From Trileptium ribeirensis (Eukaryota > Nematoda > Enoplea > Enoplida > Thoracostomopsidae), in assembly GCA_030248225.1 (NCBI GenBank), contig JASANE010011740.1:1-64000 (forward strand): a stretch of DNA of 64,000 nucleotides, in the 5' to 3' direction. Below the pieces are notes generated by a model. It did not search any database, was not told where the DNA came from, and saw only the letters and a program-made list of their open reading frames with translations. The position numbers and the translations under genes were made by a program. Of the stretch, positions 11,496 to 26,400 are shown piece by piece; within the stretch, counting starts at the first letter, position 1; each line of letters opens with the position of its first letter.

Positions 11496-14400
11496 GTGAG
11501 CTGAATTTAGTATTCTATTCATAACATACTTATAATGGTCCGGTTTTGTTAATATAAGCCATAGCAGGTTAACACTGAAGTTTGCAGTAGGAAATAGTAA
11601 GTTTGTTGCCATTCTGCCTTTTCTTTGTACCCAAACTTGTATTTGGTTCATGCGGGTTGGGCCGACCTTCAAGTTCAGATGTTGGCAAATCCATTTTGGT
11701 GATTTTTACTAGCCAAAAATAATATTCTTGCTGGAATTTCGTCATACTGTATTGCATATACATTGCATATTGTATTTCGTCACTACTACAGAAGTACTTA
11801 AAGACACAGTTTGTTGTTCGCTGTAAAATTGCTGTCCATGTGTACAAAAAACCCTTTTATATAAAAAATGAAACAAAACTAACTTTTTTCATAAAATCGA
11901 TTTTTTACACGAATCTCAACGATTCGAAAATTGAATTTGTTGAAGCCAATTTGATAAAGACACTTGATATGTTTTGAAACGATCAATGTATTCCTGAAGT
12001 TGGTAAAGGCATTTTAAGCAACAAATGCAATTGAAATTTGACAATAATTATTATTGACAAACAGTTTGACAAAACCACTTGTCGCCATGGAGCTAACTTA
12101 GTGGTACGATTGACAACAGTGTTCGAATCGATAAAGCCAATTTGAATTCGATAACTCATACGATTGACAACCCCGATTGAAAGCGATAAAGCCAATTTGA
12201 AGTAGATAATTCACAAACGCAATTGAAAGCGATAAAGTCAACATGTAACCGACACTTTTACCATCGACAAATTGAAATTGAACCCAGACTTGCCAACCCA
12301 AAACCCAACTACTAAACATCGCTCTTCAAGACAAATAAAAGCTATTTCTCAATGCAAATATAATATACCATGCACGCAAAACTATGTGTTTGACATAAAT
12401 TTAGCATCAGTCAAATTCTGGAAACGATTTTTAGCAAAGGCTTATCTGGGTCATTTCACGAAACCATGTACTTTTGAAACACCACTTTTTGAAGCCAAAA
12501 ATGAAACGTTTTCGAATGTACAGTGTCTAGACCTCTTCCGATGTAAAAACCCTGAATTCTTCGAATATCGAGGCCTCTGTGCAAAACGAGCTACCTGAAA
12601 GCTGCTACAGGGGTTGGAAAGGGCCCCCCCCGGGGGTCAAATTTTAATCCGAAATAAGTCATTATTCTGTAGGTTGACGGAGTGACACGCGAATCATGGT
12701 CTGTTTTTATGCAAGTCCATCCAAAATGGTCCTCGTCAAGCCATTTGGAGCACTTGCGACCTAAAATTGATGCTGCTAGGGCATTATTGGGGTTAAAATC
12801 GACCAATTTAGACCAAGCCTGTCGCAGAAGTTTTTCTAGCGCAACGGAGACAGCACCTACAGATACCATTTTATGCTCACAAACCAACCATGAGCGGGGG
12901 ACGTCTGAGAAAAAATTTTAGGCAGATCCTTAGGCCTTGTAAAAAATAGCACCCCGATATGTTGAGTAGGGGGGCTACACCTCAGGTCGGGGGGGCTACA
13001 CCTCAGGTCGGGGGGGGGGGGGGGGCTACACGTCAGGTCGGGGGGGAGCTACACCTCAGGTCGGGGGGGGCTACACCTCAGGTCGGGGGGAGGCTACACC
13101 TCAGGTCGGGGGGCTACAGCTTCCTACAACATGCAACGCGCCAAACTTTAGCTACTTCTATACATTCTAGATGTAAGCTGGTGTAAAACAAATACAATAT
13201 TGATCTATGACCAGCTTACATTTAAGTGATGATACCAAGGACAATGCGTGTAATAGATGTGCGGGCAGGCAGAAGGGTTCCCTAGCTGCCCAGTTAACAG
13301 CACGGCTCCATATCATAGTGCAATGATGATGAACTTATATACTAATATGATTCTTGCGGCCTTCGATTACTTTTATTATACATGCGGTCGGGGGGGGGGG
13401 CTACAGGTCGGGGGGGGGCTACATTTTCATTAAAAATTTTTAATAGATGGGTCGATTCTAGCAGGGCTTTACTATGTTTATATCCGGCCTATTGTAAGAC
13501 TGTATGCTAAATTTGGCTTTTTTAAATTTAAGTTTGGTCAGGTCGGGGGGGCTACATTTTGCATACTCCTTTTTTGGCATTTTATGACCTTCGACCTCAT
13601 AATGAAATAACACATGGACAGACGCTGATATTCTTTTTTTCAATAACACCTGTACTGATTGCGATTACCGTTATATAGCATTTTTGGCGCTAGTGCACTT
13701 TTACGTTATTTACCAGCGTCTGAAAGCTGCCAGATTTGACCTTGGTCGGGGGGGGCTACTTGTCACGAAAAAAAATTTCGGAAGCTTGACGTCAGCTTCA
13801 GTGTCGATGCTTACTCCCAAGTTTTTCCGGAAAAATTAGCAAATACCAATGGATCACAGTGAAATGAAAAACACACATATGTATCACGTGCTAGCGATAC
13901 GGCGAACGTTTATATTAGGACATGTGTTTTTGGCTTCATTTGGCCAACCCGGGTTGAGGGCCTCTGGCTCCTGCTATGTTTGGGGTACAGAGGTCCAGAT
14001 ATGCTATTACTACATCTCACAGCGACATTAAATTTCCTTACAAAAGACTGGTGGTGTGGTCCAAAAAGTGCCGATGTAGCCCCCCCCCCCCGACTAAAAT
14101 GACATGGTTTCGTAAAATGACCCATCTAGCATTAGATAAACATACAGTTTGTTAATATTAGTCTTACAGGTAAAATTTTCTATTCCTAATATGTTTTATT
14201 TTAGGTTTCATTACGTTGTAGAATTTTGTATTACAGTGGTGGCATTAGTGGTACATTTTCGCATTAATGCACTGTACTCAGATTGTCATTATGCTGGCTA
14301 GTCTAACTTTTTGGTACTTTAAGGTGAAGTGTTTGCGTTAGTGACTTTAACTCTGCAGCGAGATGTGGAAGGTTTATTAATGTTACGCTGTGTTAACGAT

Positions 14401-17400
14401 TCACTTTCTGTATTGTTATTGCCAACTGAGTTTTAATTTATGTTTAGCAGACCGCTATCGGTTAAATTTGATTGTTTCTTTTTCGAAAGCATCACGTTCA
14501 CTGATACGCGTTCATTGAATTCGGTGAAAGAATCGTAAAATTTAAACAATTTCTTTTGATAGTTTAACAGCCATACCTGATTGTTGAGCAAATTTTTACC
14601 ATGAGAAAGAGACTTATTTAATAGTTCACAATTAAGTTCAGTAACGTTCATGATATATGAGTATCTGCTATTATATTTGTAGCAATATAATTAATTATAT
14701 ATTCGAAAATGTTATTATACGGTCATGTTATACAATTTTTTACAATACACAGTTTTACAGAGATCTTTTGTCGATACTCATGCAATAGATTGTAACCAAT
14801 TTTTTATAAACAAACAAAATCAGAAATCAGATTTATTAACATCGAATCATTACGGAATGACTTATGAAAAATAAATAATGATTCATATTCAGAGCGTAGT
14901 CTAACGTAACGGAGATTGATTTGTGTGTTGCAGGGGTGCAATCTTTTAAATTCCGTCTGTGTGTGTGCGATCGACCATAACTCGGGAACGACTTAACCGA
15001 TTTTCATAATCTTGAGCTCATTCGAACCGAGTCGATTTAACAAGTGTTTTTTGATTTGAGGTCTGGTTCCGGGGTCAGAGGCCAAAATGAGGGTTGTTAA
15101 CCCATTTTAATACCCATTCACGGAGCAAGGTTATTTTTATCTTAACTTTGGATGTGGTTGATTTTATTTCATAGTAAAATGATAAATGCCGATGCCAATT
15201 TTTTTGTTTTTCGATTAAGGCTCCTGTTCTGGAGTTATGGGATTTGAGGTACGGTGGTATGGCTCCCCATGGGTCAGAGGTCAAAATGCGGTTTTTTACA
15301 CCATTTTAGTATTGTTCACGGAAACAAGGTTATTTTTATCTTAACATTCGAATTTTTTCTGGTTGGTTTTATTTCATAGTAAAATGATAAATGCCTATGC
15401 CACGTTTTTATTTTTCCATTAAGACTCCGGTTCTGGAGTTATAGGGTTTGAGGTACGGGGGTATGTCGCCCCCATGGTTCTTCGACCCAAAATTCGAAAA
15501 TTTGTTCTTACGTCCTGGGCTGCTGAAAAGTTTCATTTAGGGGTTTTGGGGCATGGAAAACTCATTGCCGGTGTTGGTTTTGCTGTGTGTTCCATGGTTC
15601 CATGGGTACGGGGGTATGGCGCCCCATGGGGTCGGAGGTCAAAATGAGGGGTTTTTACCTCATTTTTGTACTCTTCACGGAAGCAAGGTTATTTTTATCG
15701 TAACTTTCGAATTTTTTGTCTGGTTGGTATTATTTCATAGTAAAATGACAAATGCCGATGCCTCTTTTTTATTTTTCGATTAAGGCTTCTGTTCTGGAGT
15801 TATGGGGTTTGAGGTATGGCGCCCCCATGGTTTCTCGACCCAAAATTTTTAATTTTATTGTGACGTCCTGGGAGGCTGATAGCTTGCACTTGAGGGGTTT
15901 CGAGCATGGAAAAAAATTGCCGGTGTTAGTTCTGTATGCTTCACTACGCTCTGCAATCTCGATATAGTTACTGGTATGTCAACTGGATATCTGTCACGCC
16001 ATACAAGAGAAAAATGTTTCCTGTACAAAGCTTTATTGCAGGAACGTAGGTTGTAACTAGTCGACAGTTACATTTCAGAAATTCTAGACAGAAGTGCATG
16101 TTACAGTAGATTTTTTACAGTAAGTTTTTGATTATTGGGGTTAACCATTGTGATTTAACCAGTTAAACACATTGATATCACTGTTTTAGCCACGCATTGG
16201 GCGTGTTAATAACCGTGTTTGATGGTGTCGACGCCAAATTTGGAAAATTTTGGCACCATAAATGGTGTATATAGGTCATTGGAATACGTCTATAGGTTTT
16301 GAATGGGTTACTGGATCCGATAAGAACAATTGTATTTGCGCGGTATGCAACAAATAAGACAAGTTTAGCTGCAACGTAAAAATCACTGGTTCAAGTTCTA
16401 ATTTTTCTTAAAATTTGTGGTTTATAAATTTCAAATATTTTCATCTTTTTGGTCATTGGAGGAAGAAATATGGGTTCGGTTTATGCGGTTTTGATATGTG
16501 ATTTAAATGCCCGTTGCGTTGCTGTTAAAGTATTGTCGATGTAGTATTGCTATTGTTGAGCTGAAACTTAGGGAGCTGATTAAAAAACGTCAAGATATTC
16601 ATTAAGCACATAGTAGCCATGCTCGATTTGCTTCCTTCGTCTTCTGAGTACACAACAACATCTGAAATATTGCTGTACGCTGTGGATGCATATTTATAAA
16701 TTACTAACCAAGATTGTCCAAATTTGGAGTCAAACATTATTCGGTACTCTATAATCCCACCTGCCCAAAGTAGATCAGTTTTGATGTCATCTGATTTAGC
16801 CGTACGTGGTCCTTTGGAAAATGTCCATATGGGCTATAAATATAACAAAAATTTTTTTGATTGTTCTGTGTTTAATGGACTCTTGATATCCAAGATTTTC
16901 AAAAAATCTTTTTCTAGATAAATACAATATTTAGCATCATTCGATCGCATTGACGAGCTGAGTGGAATGGTGTCAAAATCACGGATTAAAAATACTATTT
17001 TCATTTATGTGAAAAGATTCTGACAAAATTGGATTCACCTGGTCAATGCGATTCGAATGATAAAATTATACATTTATGGAGAAAAATTTGTGTGGAAATT
17101 TTTGGCCATTGGTAACACAAAATAATCGAAAAGTTTTCGTCATAAATATGGACGAAATGGATATTTTCTCAACTGACTTGTCAAGCTGAATCTAGTGGTA
17201 CCATAATTTCCCTTATTTTTTTCAAAATTGAGTAATTCTTTGGGTGGGGGATTCTATGAAAGACCCGAGTTGAAAATTTGGTTTCGTACATTAGATTAAA
17301 ATTGTTTTAACCTCAATCAGTATCTTAAGTGAATGTCTGGGGAGTTTAATAACAATTTCAGTGCTGTGAGTTGAAAATACTGTATTTTCATAATCTTTCG

Positions 17401-20400
17401 GTTTAGAAGTTCCCCGGATGAACCGCTGCCGTTTCTACTAAACGCCCCCCTGACAAAATCCGACTTCTTCTGGTTTCGAACGATGGAATAGCTCCTTCAT
17501 GCCCTCTGGCAAAAGCTTCAGATAATAAAAACGCTTGCAATCCTATGAATATATTATGTCAGCGATAGTTTTTCAATAGCCGCAGGATTGATTATTTACT
17601 TTCGTAGAGGCATAAGTTTATAAATTTAGTTTATAGGCCGAATTAAAAATACTTGTCTTTTCCAGCGAGTTACCATCGAACGAATATCAAGTGCACACTT
17701 TTATAAAATCGAGCTAGCGCCGAGCGAGATACCGTCATTTTTGGTGGGTACTGTATTGTCTGGAAAATTTTTGATTGAGATACGATTGTAGAAAATATTT
17801 TATTGTAAAAATGTTGAAACGTCTGTTAATTGCATTTGGTTGGCACTCGTTTTTGACAGTTTTTGCGTTCCTGTCGCATACCATGTTGTGTTCACAACTT
17901 TTATAGAGCCTTAGAATATTTCCTTGTTTACCAGTTAAGCCGATGAATTTATTATTATCATTTTTTCTATAGTTAGTGAGTCACTTGTAGCTGAAAGTCG
18001 CATTAATTCTGCTGTGTATAACATGCTGTGCTTCTTGTGTATTCATTTCGGCAGGCAACGATCATTTTGATGAATGTCTGGACCTTGTGGCAAAACATAG
18101 TCTGTATAAAGATGCATTGCCTTTATTCGACGCAAAGTCAGTACAGTTTAAGGTTAGAATACCAATATTGTTTGAAAATGGTTTTGCTTCATACGCTGTT
18201 TAGTTGGAAAAATAAAAGTTTAAAATAAATATATTATTTCATTGTCAATGAGTATGCTTACTACTACGTGCTTAGTTCGGGCTATTTTCAATACTTTTGT
18301 CTGATTATTATACTTTACTAGACATACTTTTGTGCTAAATCGTCCATTATACGCCACGTGCAAAATGTAACATATTTTGATGTATTTACAACACCAGCAG
18401 AATTCGTAACCAATGATTTCTAGTGGACTGTTACATATTTATGAAGCTTAAAGTAAAAAATCCCCCAAATAATGACAAGTGAAAAATCAAATACCGAAAT
18501 TTTGATAATCTGCTAGTTTGCTTTATAAACTAATACTTTGGAACGTTTAGAGGATTTCCGACTGAGCTGGGTACGCAACCACGTTTCCGGCATCACTTTA
18601 TAAACTTAAATCTTTGCACTGCCGGATGTGCTTTCCTGGCCAGTCTGAGTCTGCCTGTCCCAAAGTGAAACTCGCCGATGGCTGCTTCGTTGATGCCCTC
18701 TGAGCTGAAGTTTTCTGCTCTGATAACATGGTAATAAAAATATCAAAAACAAGACATAAATATAAACTGTTTTATAATTTTGCTCGTGATTGATTTTGAA
18801 GACGTGTAGACGGGTTGTTATTTGAACATTTAGCCATCTGACGCTGGTATAAGCCGCGGACAGCTGGTTTGACTACATTTAACGCTCGGAGCATTAAATA
18901 ATTATCGTTCGTATCTCTTTTCAAACCATATTGATAACTAAACAAAACTCTTAGATAACGACGGCTAAAAGATTAAAGAAACCACAGTAGTTAGAGCAAA
19001 TGCAAGTGAAGGTGTAGCGTCGTGTGTTCCAACTTCGAATACCTCCTTTGTCGAATTTTTTATACCGTGGAATAACATGATAAACAAAAAGTAGATCAAA
19101 TAACTTGACCACCGATCTACGTTCAAATCATCGACCCATGCGATGTAATCTCAAAGACCAAATTCCAGGAAAAATTTCTTACAAAAATAATGCATTAATT
19201 AATGCGTCAGTAAGATCTGTAGCTCGAATAAGGTTTTATGAGCGTGGAAATTTTTTAACACATTTATAGCCACTGTTATCAAATCGAGTCACCTCACGTT
19301 GTGAAGTGTGCGTCGAGTTTGTCGTTTGGCGCATGTTTGGAAGCGCTTTGTTATTCACACGCTTTACGATGTTTCACAGGAAAACGAGCAATAAAAGATC
19401 AATACTCTTATATTCGTACAATTCTGATTCGACTTTGTCAAACATCGTGCGATACAGAATTCGGTAACGACAGACAAAGGTGTTAAAAAGGTCAAGCACT
19501 GTCATCAGGCTCAAGCACTGTCATCAGACATAATTACATTTTATTACGCTTTTAACTGGACCTAATGTTTCTGCTCTGCTCATTTCGATCAAGTGGAATA
19601 GGTTGTCTGGACTCTGAAACTGAAAATTCCGCAATTCTAAGACCTTCCTTGCAGAACGGTTCAGCCCTGTCCGCAGAAAAATCGAAGCCTAATACAGACC
19701 ACTCGAATTCATTACTCACTCTGTACACAAATAAAACTCGATGATATTATGTATGAATAAACTTAAGGTGACTCGACCGAGCATCCTATTTTCTAATTTT
19801 AAATAAAAATTGTTACGGAACGCTTTTTGCCTAAATGAAATTCAGCCCAAAGCTGTTCGTAAACACACGTTCTGCGATGGAAATCTAGGCATTTTGTGTT
19901 CGCGAAAATTCAAGTAAATTTACCCAAATATTTGAAAACCAAAATTTTTGGATTTTGAATTAAACCGGACTTGTTCCGGAAAACAAGGAGCTTAACTATA
20001 GGGTCGATTTGCTTATGACGCCTCAGTGACACTAAATTAGTTTGCGAACACAGAATAATCCAAATTTAAATAATTATTAATTAGGGAATCGAATTTCTGC
20101 CATCTGAAACACCGAAATTTTGTTAGAACACAAATAATTTCTGACACTAGGCCCATTCTCGGTTAGCGAAAACCCTAATAAAATTCAACATGTTTCTGCA
20201 ACAAGTGTTTACAATTCGATATCGATTATTATAAAATAGGACAATTGGTGGGTTCACGCTAAGTTTATTCACGCATTATAACATTAACAAAATTTTATAC
20301 AACTGAAGTTATAATATTTAAGCGGAATAAGACAACATGAACACTGGCGCACCTAATATACGTATACACTGTGAAATTTAATATTAATGCACGTGTAACA

Positions 20401-23400
20401 GATTCATTCTGGACCGTTACTAGATAGATTGACAATCGTCAGCACAGTATAATGTGCAACATTACTGAACCCTGATATCATGTCCGTTATAAAGATTAGA
20501 ACAAAATAGATTATCTTGAGCTAAAGTCAAATGGTCCTCTCCACTGAACGAGTACATACGTGTGTATATGATGGAGTATAAATTGATCTAATACTTCTAT
20601 GTTGAGTTTGGCGTTATTTGCGTTTACTGTCGTTTAACCATACTATAATTGTATGATTTATTGCTGTAATTTTATGATGTATCGTGGTAATTGTAAGATT
20701 TATCGTTATGATTGTATTACCTATAATTGTCGTGATTGTATGAATAATGACCGCATATTCGATTTATATACACGCGAATGTATATGAACTAATGGATTTT
20801 GTAATTGTGCATTTATTGTGCCGTTTGTAAATGACTACGATTCTTGTTAATGTATATGTTTGTTATGTGAAACTTGTATGACTTACCTGCTCATTATAAT
20901 AATAATTTGCGTATAATTGATATGATTGTGGTCGGCCGAGTCTGGTAGGATACGTCCTGGTACCTTATCGGTCCCGACTCACCTCACATATTTGCTGTAT
21001 CGCCAATTTGTATGTGCTTGCAATAGTTATGAAAGCTGTAAAGGGATGTTCTTTTGTATGTGCGTATACTGCCGGCCGGGTTTGCTGCGGTATCTCGTGA
21101 TACCTTATCAGTCTCCACACGCGATTTGCACTTGTATTATTTGATGTTGTAAGTTGTATTCATTGTTAAAATCTGACATGAATGTATGTGACAAAAAGAG
21201 TGAGTTTAGGATAGCTGTGACGACAGTCGTTACTCTAGGGAACGCGTCCTGACCGCCACTACCAGTGAAAAAGCACCTTGAGTTGTGCCTGTTCGCCGTG
21301 CATCGAACTGCAAATTTCACAAAGTATGTAATTTTTAAGTACGAAATAAAAATTACCAAATGCAAGTTCATTTTCACTGGGGAAAGCAGAAATTCTAATG
21401 AACAAAATGACTGTGAAAATGTTGATTCTGAATCCACGGAGTTGCGGGTCATCCCTGCTTCGGTCCATAATTCTGCAACGCATTAGAATTTGTAGGAGAT
21501 GGTCTGGCACAGGGAGAAAGACCAATTAACTGGTCCCGTACAAATCCGTTTAAAATTCACGGAGTTCTTATGGAATAAATTAGTGCCGCCTCGATATTTG
21601 GGTACTTTAATGAGTTAAAAATAATTATTTTATTTGTTGTCGATATAAAAAATATAATAAGGTTCCAGGACTCTAGGTTTTAATTTGAGCCCGTTATGAA
21701 CCCGCTGTTACGCCTTGGGTACAGTAACCCCAACTCTTCGTCGTGGTTCCCACATTGAACCGGATCCAAAAATGTAACTCCCAGGTCCCCAGAATGCAAC
21801 CCCAGCCCGTTTGAGGCTCCGAAACCTTCGAGTTTCCTACCGTAAACCTGGATGGGCTTGTCTGAGAGCCCGATTTTCCCTTCTTCGCGTTACCCCATGG
21901 CATGGGTATCAAAATGATCTGCTTAAGATTTCTTTCGAGTCCAAATGCGAGGCCCATGCCTCGATTAGCTCTCGGGGTAAGGAATTAGAAGCTCTTTCCT
22001 GTGTCCCGCTCCCGTGATTGTTTTTCGGATACAAGCACCATGTTTACGTAATACCGTGACACCCCGCCCATATTTATGTATGTATATAGGTATGTTATTA
22101 TAAACAAATATTCTTATATACATTTAATGTTAAACAATAGCATATTTATTAAGTAGATATAGTTACCCTAATTATAAACTTAATATTAAGATTTTAGTTA
22201 ATATATTTATAGAGCAAATATTATGTAACAAACTTAAAATTAATAAGTAATATAGTTAAAATATTAAGTAATTAAAGTAGTTAATATTAAAATACAGTTT
22301 ATTAATATATTTATTAAGTAAATACTAATGTACCTGAATTATTATAAAGTTAGTATAGTTAGATTATTAATATATTAATTAAGTAAATATTGTAATTATA
22401 AATTTAATATTAAGATAATGGCTATTTATATGTTTATTAATTATATTATATAATATATTAATATAACGTTAATGGATATATTTCTGAATTCCTTAGTTAT
22501 AAAATAAGATAATATATAATTATACTGAAAATTTAATATTTACATATTAAGCAAACTTTTAGTAATATAAATATTATTAATTTTATATTAGTTAATATAT
22601 AGTTCGGGGATTAAATCGGGAGGCAATTGTAGCCTCAATTTAGGGGTTTTGTGAAATCAGGGTTAATGAGATTATAGAGTCTGGAAATAAGAAACAAATC
22701 GTCCTAAACGACTTTCGCAAAAAATGAACGAGCGTACTAATTACTCGTAATCCGAAGAGTCTAAAAAAATTTCTCTGCTTTAGGACCGATACCGGTTTAC
22801 GGTAGCAGTCCTAATTTTTAAATTTTGATTGGTTAACTCAAGAAAATGAAAAGTTAAGAAATCTGATTGGTCGGAGACCGTCATCGAAGAAACCTACAGC
22901 CGGGCTTAGCTGTCCCGACTAGAAACAGTAGATCAGTTTTGACTTCGGCAGTGTGGAGTTCGGACGCCTTTGTCCGGCTCCGATGGTAAATGTGTACGAA
23001 GAACCTATGCCATTTTGTGTAGCGATACTTTTCGGCTTCCGTGATCTCGCTTATGGACAATGGATGAACGGTGGAGGTAGCAGTAGTCAGGATCGGTATG
23101 TAAGCATACGTGTGCGCTTAGGATGGTGAAAAACTCGAAGATACATCTTTGTAATGAAAAGGAAAGCCATTATTCTAGAACCCTACTTCGGCAGCCATTG
23201 CGATTCCTGTCACCGTCCATGCGTGCCGTCCTGCACTTCGCTGTCCGCTCGACGTGAAAGTTTGGCACGGGGGAGGGGGCTGTACGCAACCTTCATCTCT
23301 TGACGAAGTCATTCAGCTTTCCCCTCGATCAAGAGTTAAGGTATGAAGTAAACGCGACACTAGAGATAAATTTTACATGATTCCCTGAGAGTTGGGAACT

Positions 23401-26400
23401 AGGAATTGATCCAGAGCCGACCGAAATATTAAGTAATGCTTTTTAGGAAAATATTTGAAATCAGCAGGAACCGATACTTATATCGTTTAGGTTTTGAAAA
23501 TTTTATTAGGTTTTACGCATTCTTGTGACAGACACTTTTGGGCCTGCACATTGAAAATTTATCGGTAGGGACCAAAATTAATTAAACTAATCTTGCACAA
23601 AATTCCTTCCAGAAATTTTGTTAAAATTTTGACTGTTGAGACATATGTATTGGTCTTTCGAACTGAACTTTTCGGTTGAGCAGATTCAACCGGGTACATG
23701 AGCCCGGTAACCCGAAAGTGGGTCGCCCCCACCAAAAATTTCATTTGTTTTATAATTTAAAATTCCTTCCAGGAACTTTGATGATATTTCTATTGCACAA
23801 TAACCCCGACCGTACCAAAACCCGCTCAGGATGTGACAAATTTTGCAGTTATAAATATTCAAGTATTCGTTCGTTGACATACGCATGTTCGTATGACATA
23901 CGTTCAGGCTTGATGTCGAAATGTAGCAACTGTTAAAGTGGCTCGCTGATAGTTTATCGAAGCGCGGAATTAGAGCGAGATAGCTCCAGCGGTTCAACGT
24001 CAACGAGGATTCGGAGCTTCGTAGAGAGAACGATCTGACGTCAAACATCTACTGATTGTCGGACCGTAGTGGAGGCCACTGTGGCAATAAATTAAATTGG
24101 CGGAAATTGCATTTGCTCAGCCCCAACAATGTACCCCACCGAGAGTTCCAGCTGAGAGCAGGATAGGGAATAGCTGTATGGATTCCGTGACCTGTAAGCA
24201 GGTGACTGAGCCAACCTTTCTGGGGACGTCAAAGATACTGCCACATAGGCGACGTGTGCAACCCATTCGGCGGGATCCGGACATGTCCCGTGAAGCGCTC
24301 CTGCAGTTTGCCAGGCTCCGTAGTTTCTTGGGTCCGGCCGAGGAAGATAGTTCGAAATGAGCCCGCGAGGTCCTTCCATGAGATTACGGTAGCTGGGGAC
24401 ATACAGGCACCGAGTTTGGAAGTGCCTGGTGCAGCAGAGTCACGGTGTTACACACGTTCGCTTAATGCACTAGCTGAAATTAACAAAATGACTAATAACA
24501 CCACCGTCTTGAGAGATGATGGTGAAAAAGAGTAATTCCGAATTAGAATTTACGTGTTTTGCTAAAATGTCGAAGCATTTTAACGTCAAATAATCTTTAT
24601 ATAAGTTTCTGAAAACTTGCCATGGAGTGATAAACATAATAACGGTCAAAAACCAAAGGGATTGCTTGATTAAATCTAACGGAATATTGTTTGAAAGAAA
24701 TCACTACTTCATACGCCGATTTATTAGAAATATGAGTAAGCTTCATATTGAGTTGGGCCTGTCTTCCAGGCACGGAGATCATCAATGCTGACAAAACTAA
24801 GAGGTTATGCAGTGGCCAGCAGCTCCACCTTGAACACTGCGCTGCGAGTGGTTGTGTTCCATTAAAATATATCACAAATGTTTTAGCTTTGCGATACAGC
24901 TGTTAGCTTACGGTTATATTGCGCTTATTTTGTTCTTCAATTACACGTGCAAGCTAATAGGTGCCGAAATGCCTATTTTTCTATTATAGAGCCAAAATAC
25001 AACAGCCATTAATCGACTCTTATTGTAGTAAGCTTTTATTCCTTTTTTGCCATTCTAGCAAATATCGAAGAAATTTGGCGAATTCTTATCAAACAAGCTG
25101 CGGCATGTTGAAGCTGGTTGTGTTTACAGGCAGGCAGAGTTATACGACCAAGCATTTGATGCTTATGTAAAAGCTAATGACTGGCAGGGTGCAATTATTA
25201 CAGCTCACACAATGAACCAAACTGATGAGGATATCAGACATGTCGCAACTCAGCTAGCCAGTAAGTTATTTAATTTGTATTATTAGAAATAGCACTAATG
25301 TGCAACAATACGCGGAGCACTTAGATTGTTACAACCTGATTAATTACGGAGCGGGCGAAGGGGAGTGTACTTTTAACTGAGGACGTTGGGACAAATTCTG
25401 AAGATTCTTTTTTGTCTGACGGTGTAACTCATACTCATCTTCGAGGGATGGATTATTATGAAATTTATTTATTCGATAGCAAAACTGATGACGTGCCCTT
25501 TAGTTGGCCGCCAAGTGATCCGACACACTTTGCGGGTCAAGATGGCCAAAAACTAGTTTTAAAGGGTTTATACTATGTCTTACCATGGTTAAAAATCTGT
25601 TTCGCAGCCCGTATCTCACGACAGAGGTATAACGTGAAAAAACAGAGATCATCAGTGGTTTTCAATGGGTTATGGTTCGATGAACTCGATTTCCCTCATG
25701 TAGAGTGTCTTCAATACTTTGGTCGTGCATTGCGTGCAAAGGCATCACGAATGCCCTATGTAATGGGGTTTTCGGTACGCTCAATTCGATGGTTTGGGTA
25801 TTTACAATCTATCAGGAATATTTCGTGTTTTTCTGGGGTATTTAGTGTGCTTAGGGTCGACAAACCCTATTTTCGAAACATGTATTTTGTCTTCAGTTGT
25901 TTCATTGTGTATTGATTTAAGGACATTTAATACTGTCTAAGTAAAATTTTCGGTACGTGGAATACAGTAGCGTAGCCATGTAGAATTAAACGGGACTATA
26001 CCATATCTTTTCAGGGTTCTCAAACGGCTTAAGCTCGACTTGCTTTTTGTTAAGGTGATAGATTGGATTAAAAACCGATGCATTTAGCTTAAGATGTCAA
26101 TAAAATAAGTTAAGACGTTATGCAGCTTTCACAGAAAATGCGTGCAAAAACCGGGCAGTTTTGTCTCTTACAGCCGTCCGTAAGAGACAAAAATCTCTTA
26201 AGGCTGGCTGTATAAGATTTCAGTTTCATACAGATAGCTATAAGACACTTTTGTCTCATATAGCCAATTGTACGATATTTTAATCTCTTATAAACAACTG
26301 TAAGATATTTTAGTCTCTTACAACAGTCTGTAAGAGATTTTTGTCTTTTAGAGCTGGCCACAAGAGACAACAGTATTTAACGACTGGCCATACGAGATAA

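Noticed and set aside
12959..13186. 75-codon Gly-rich frame over the G-rich repeats
   Set aside because: Translation of a minisatellite, not a gene.
18028..18228. 66-codon plus-strand frame over ELP1 exon 2
   Set aside because: It reads the exon out of frame; the ELP1 frame and splice sites explain this stretch better.
24092..24535. Overlapping frames of 87-95 codons on both strands
   Set aside because: Open on both strands because of higher GC; nothing recognisable in any of them.
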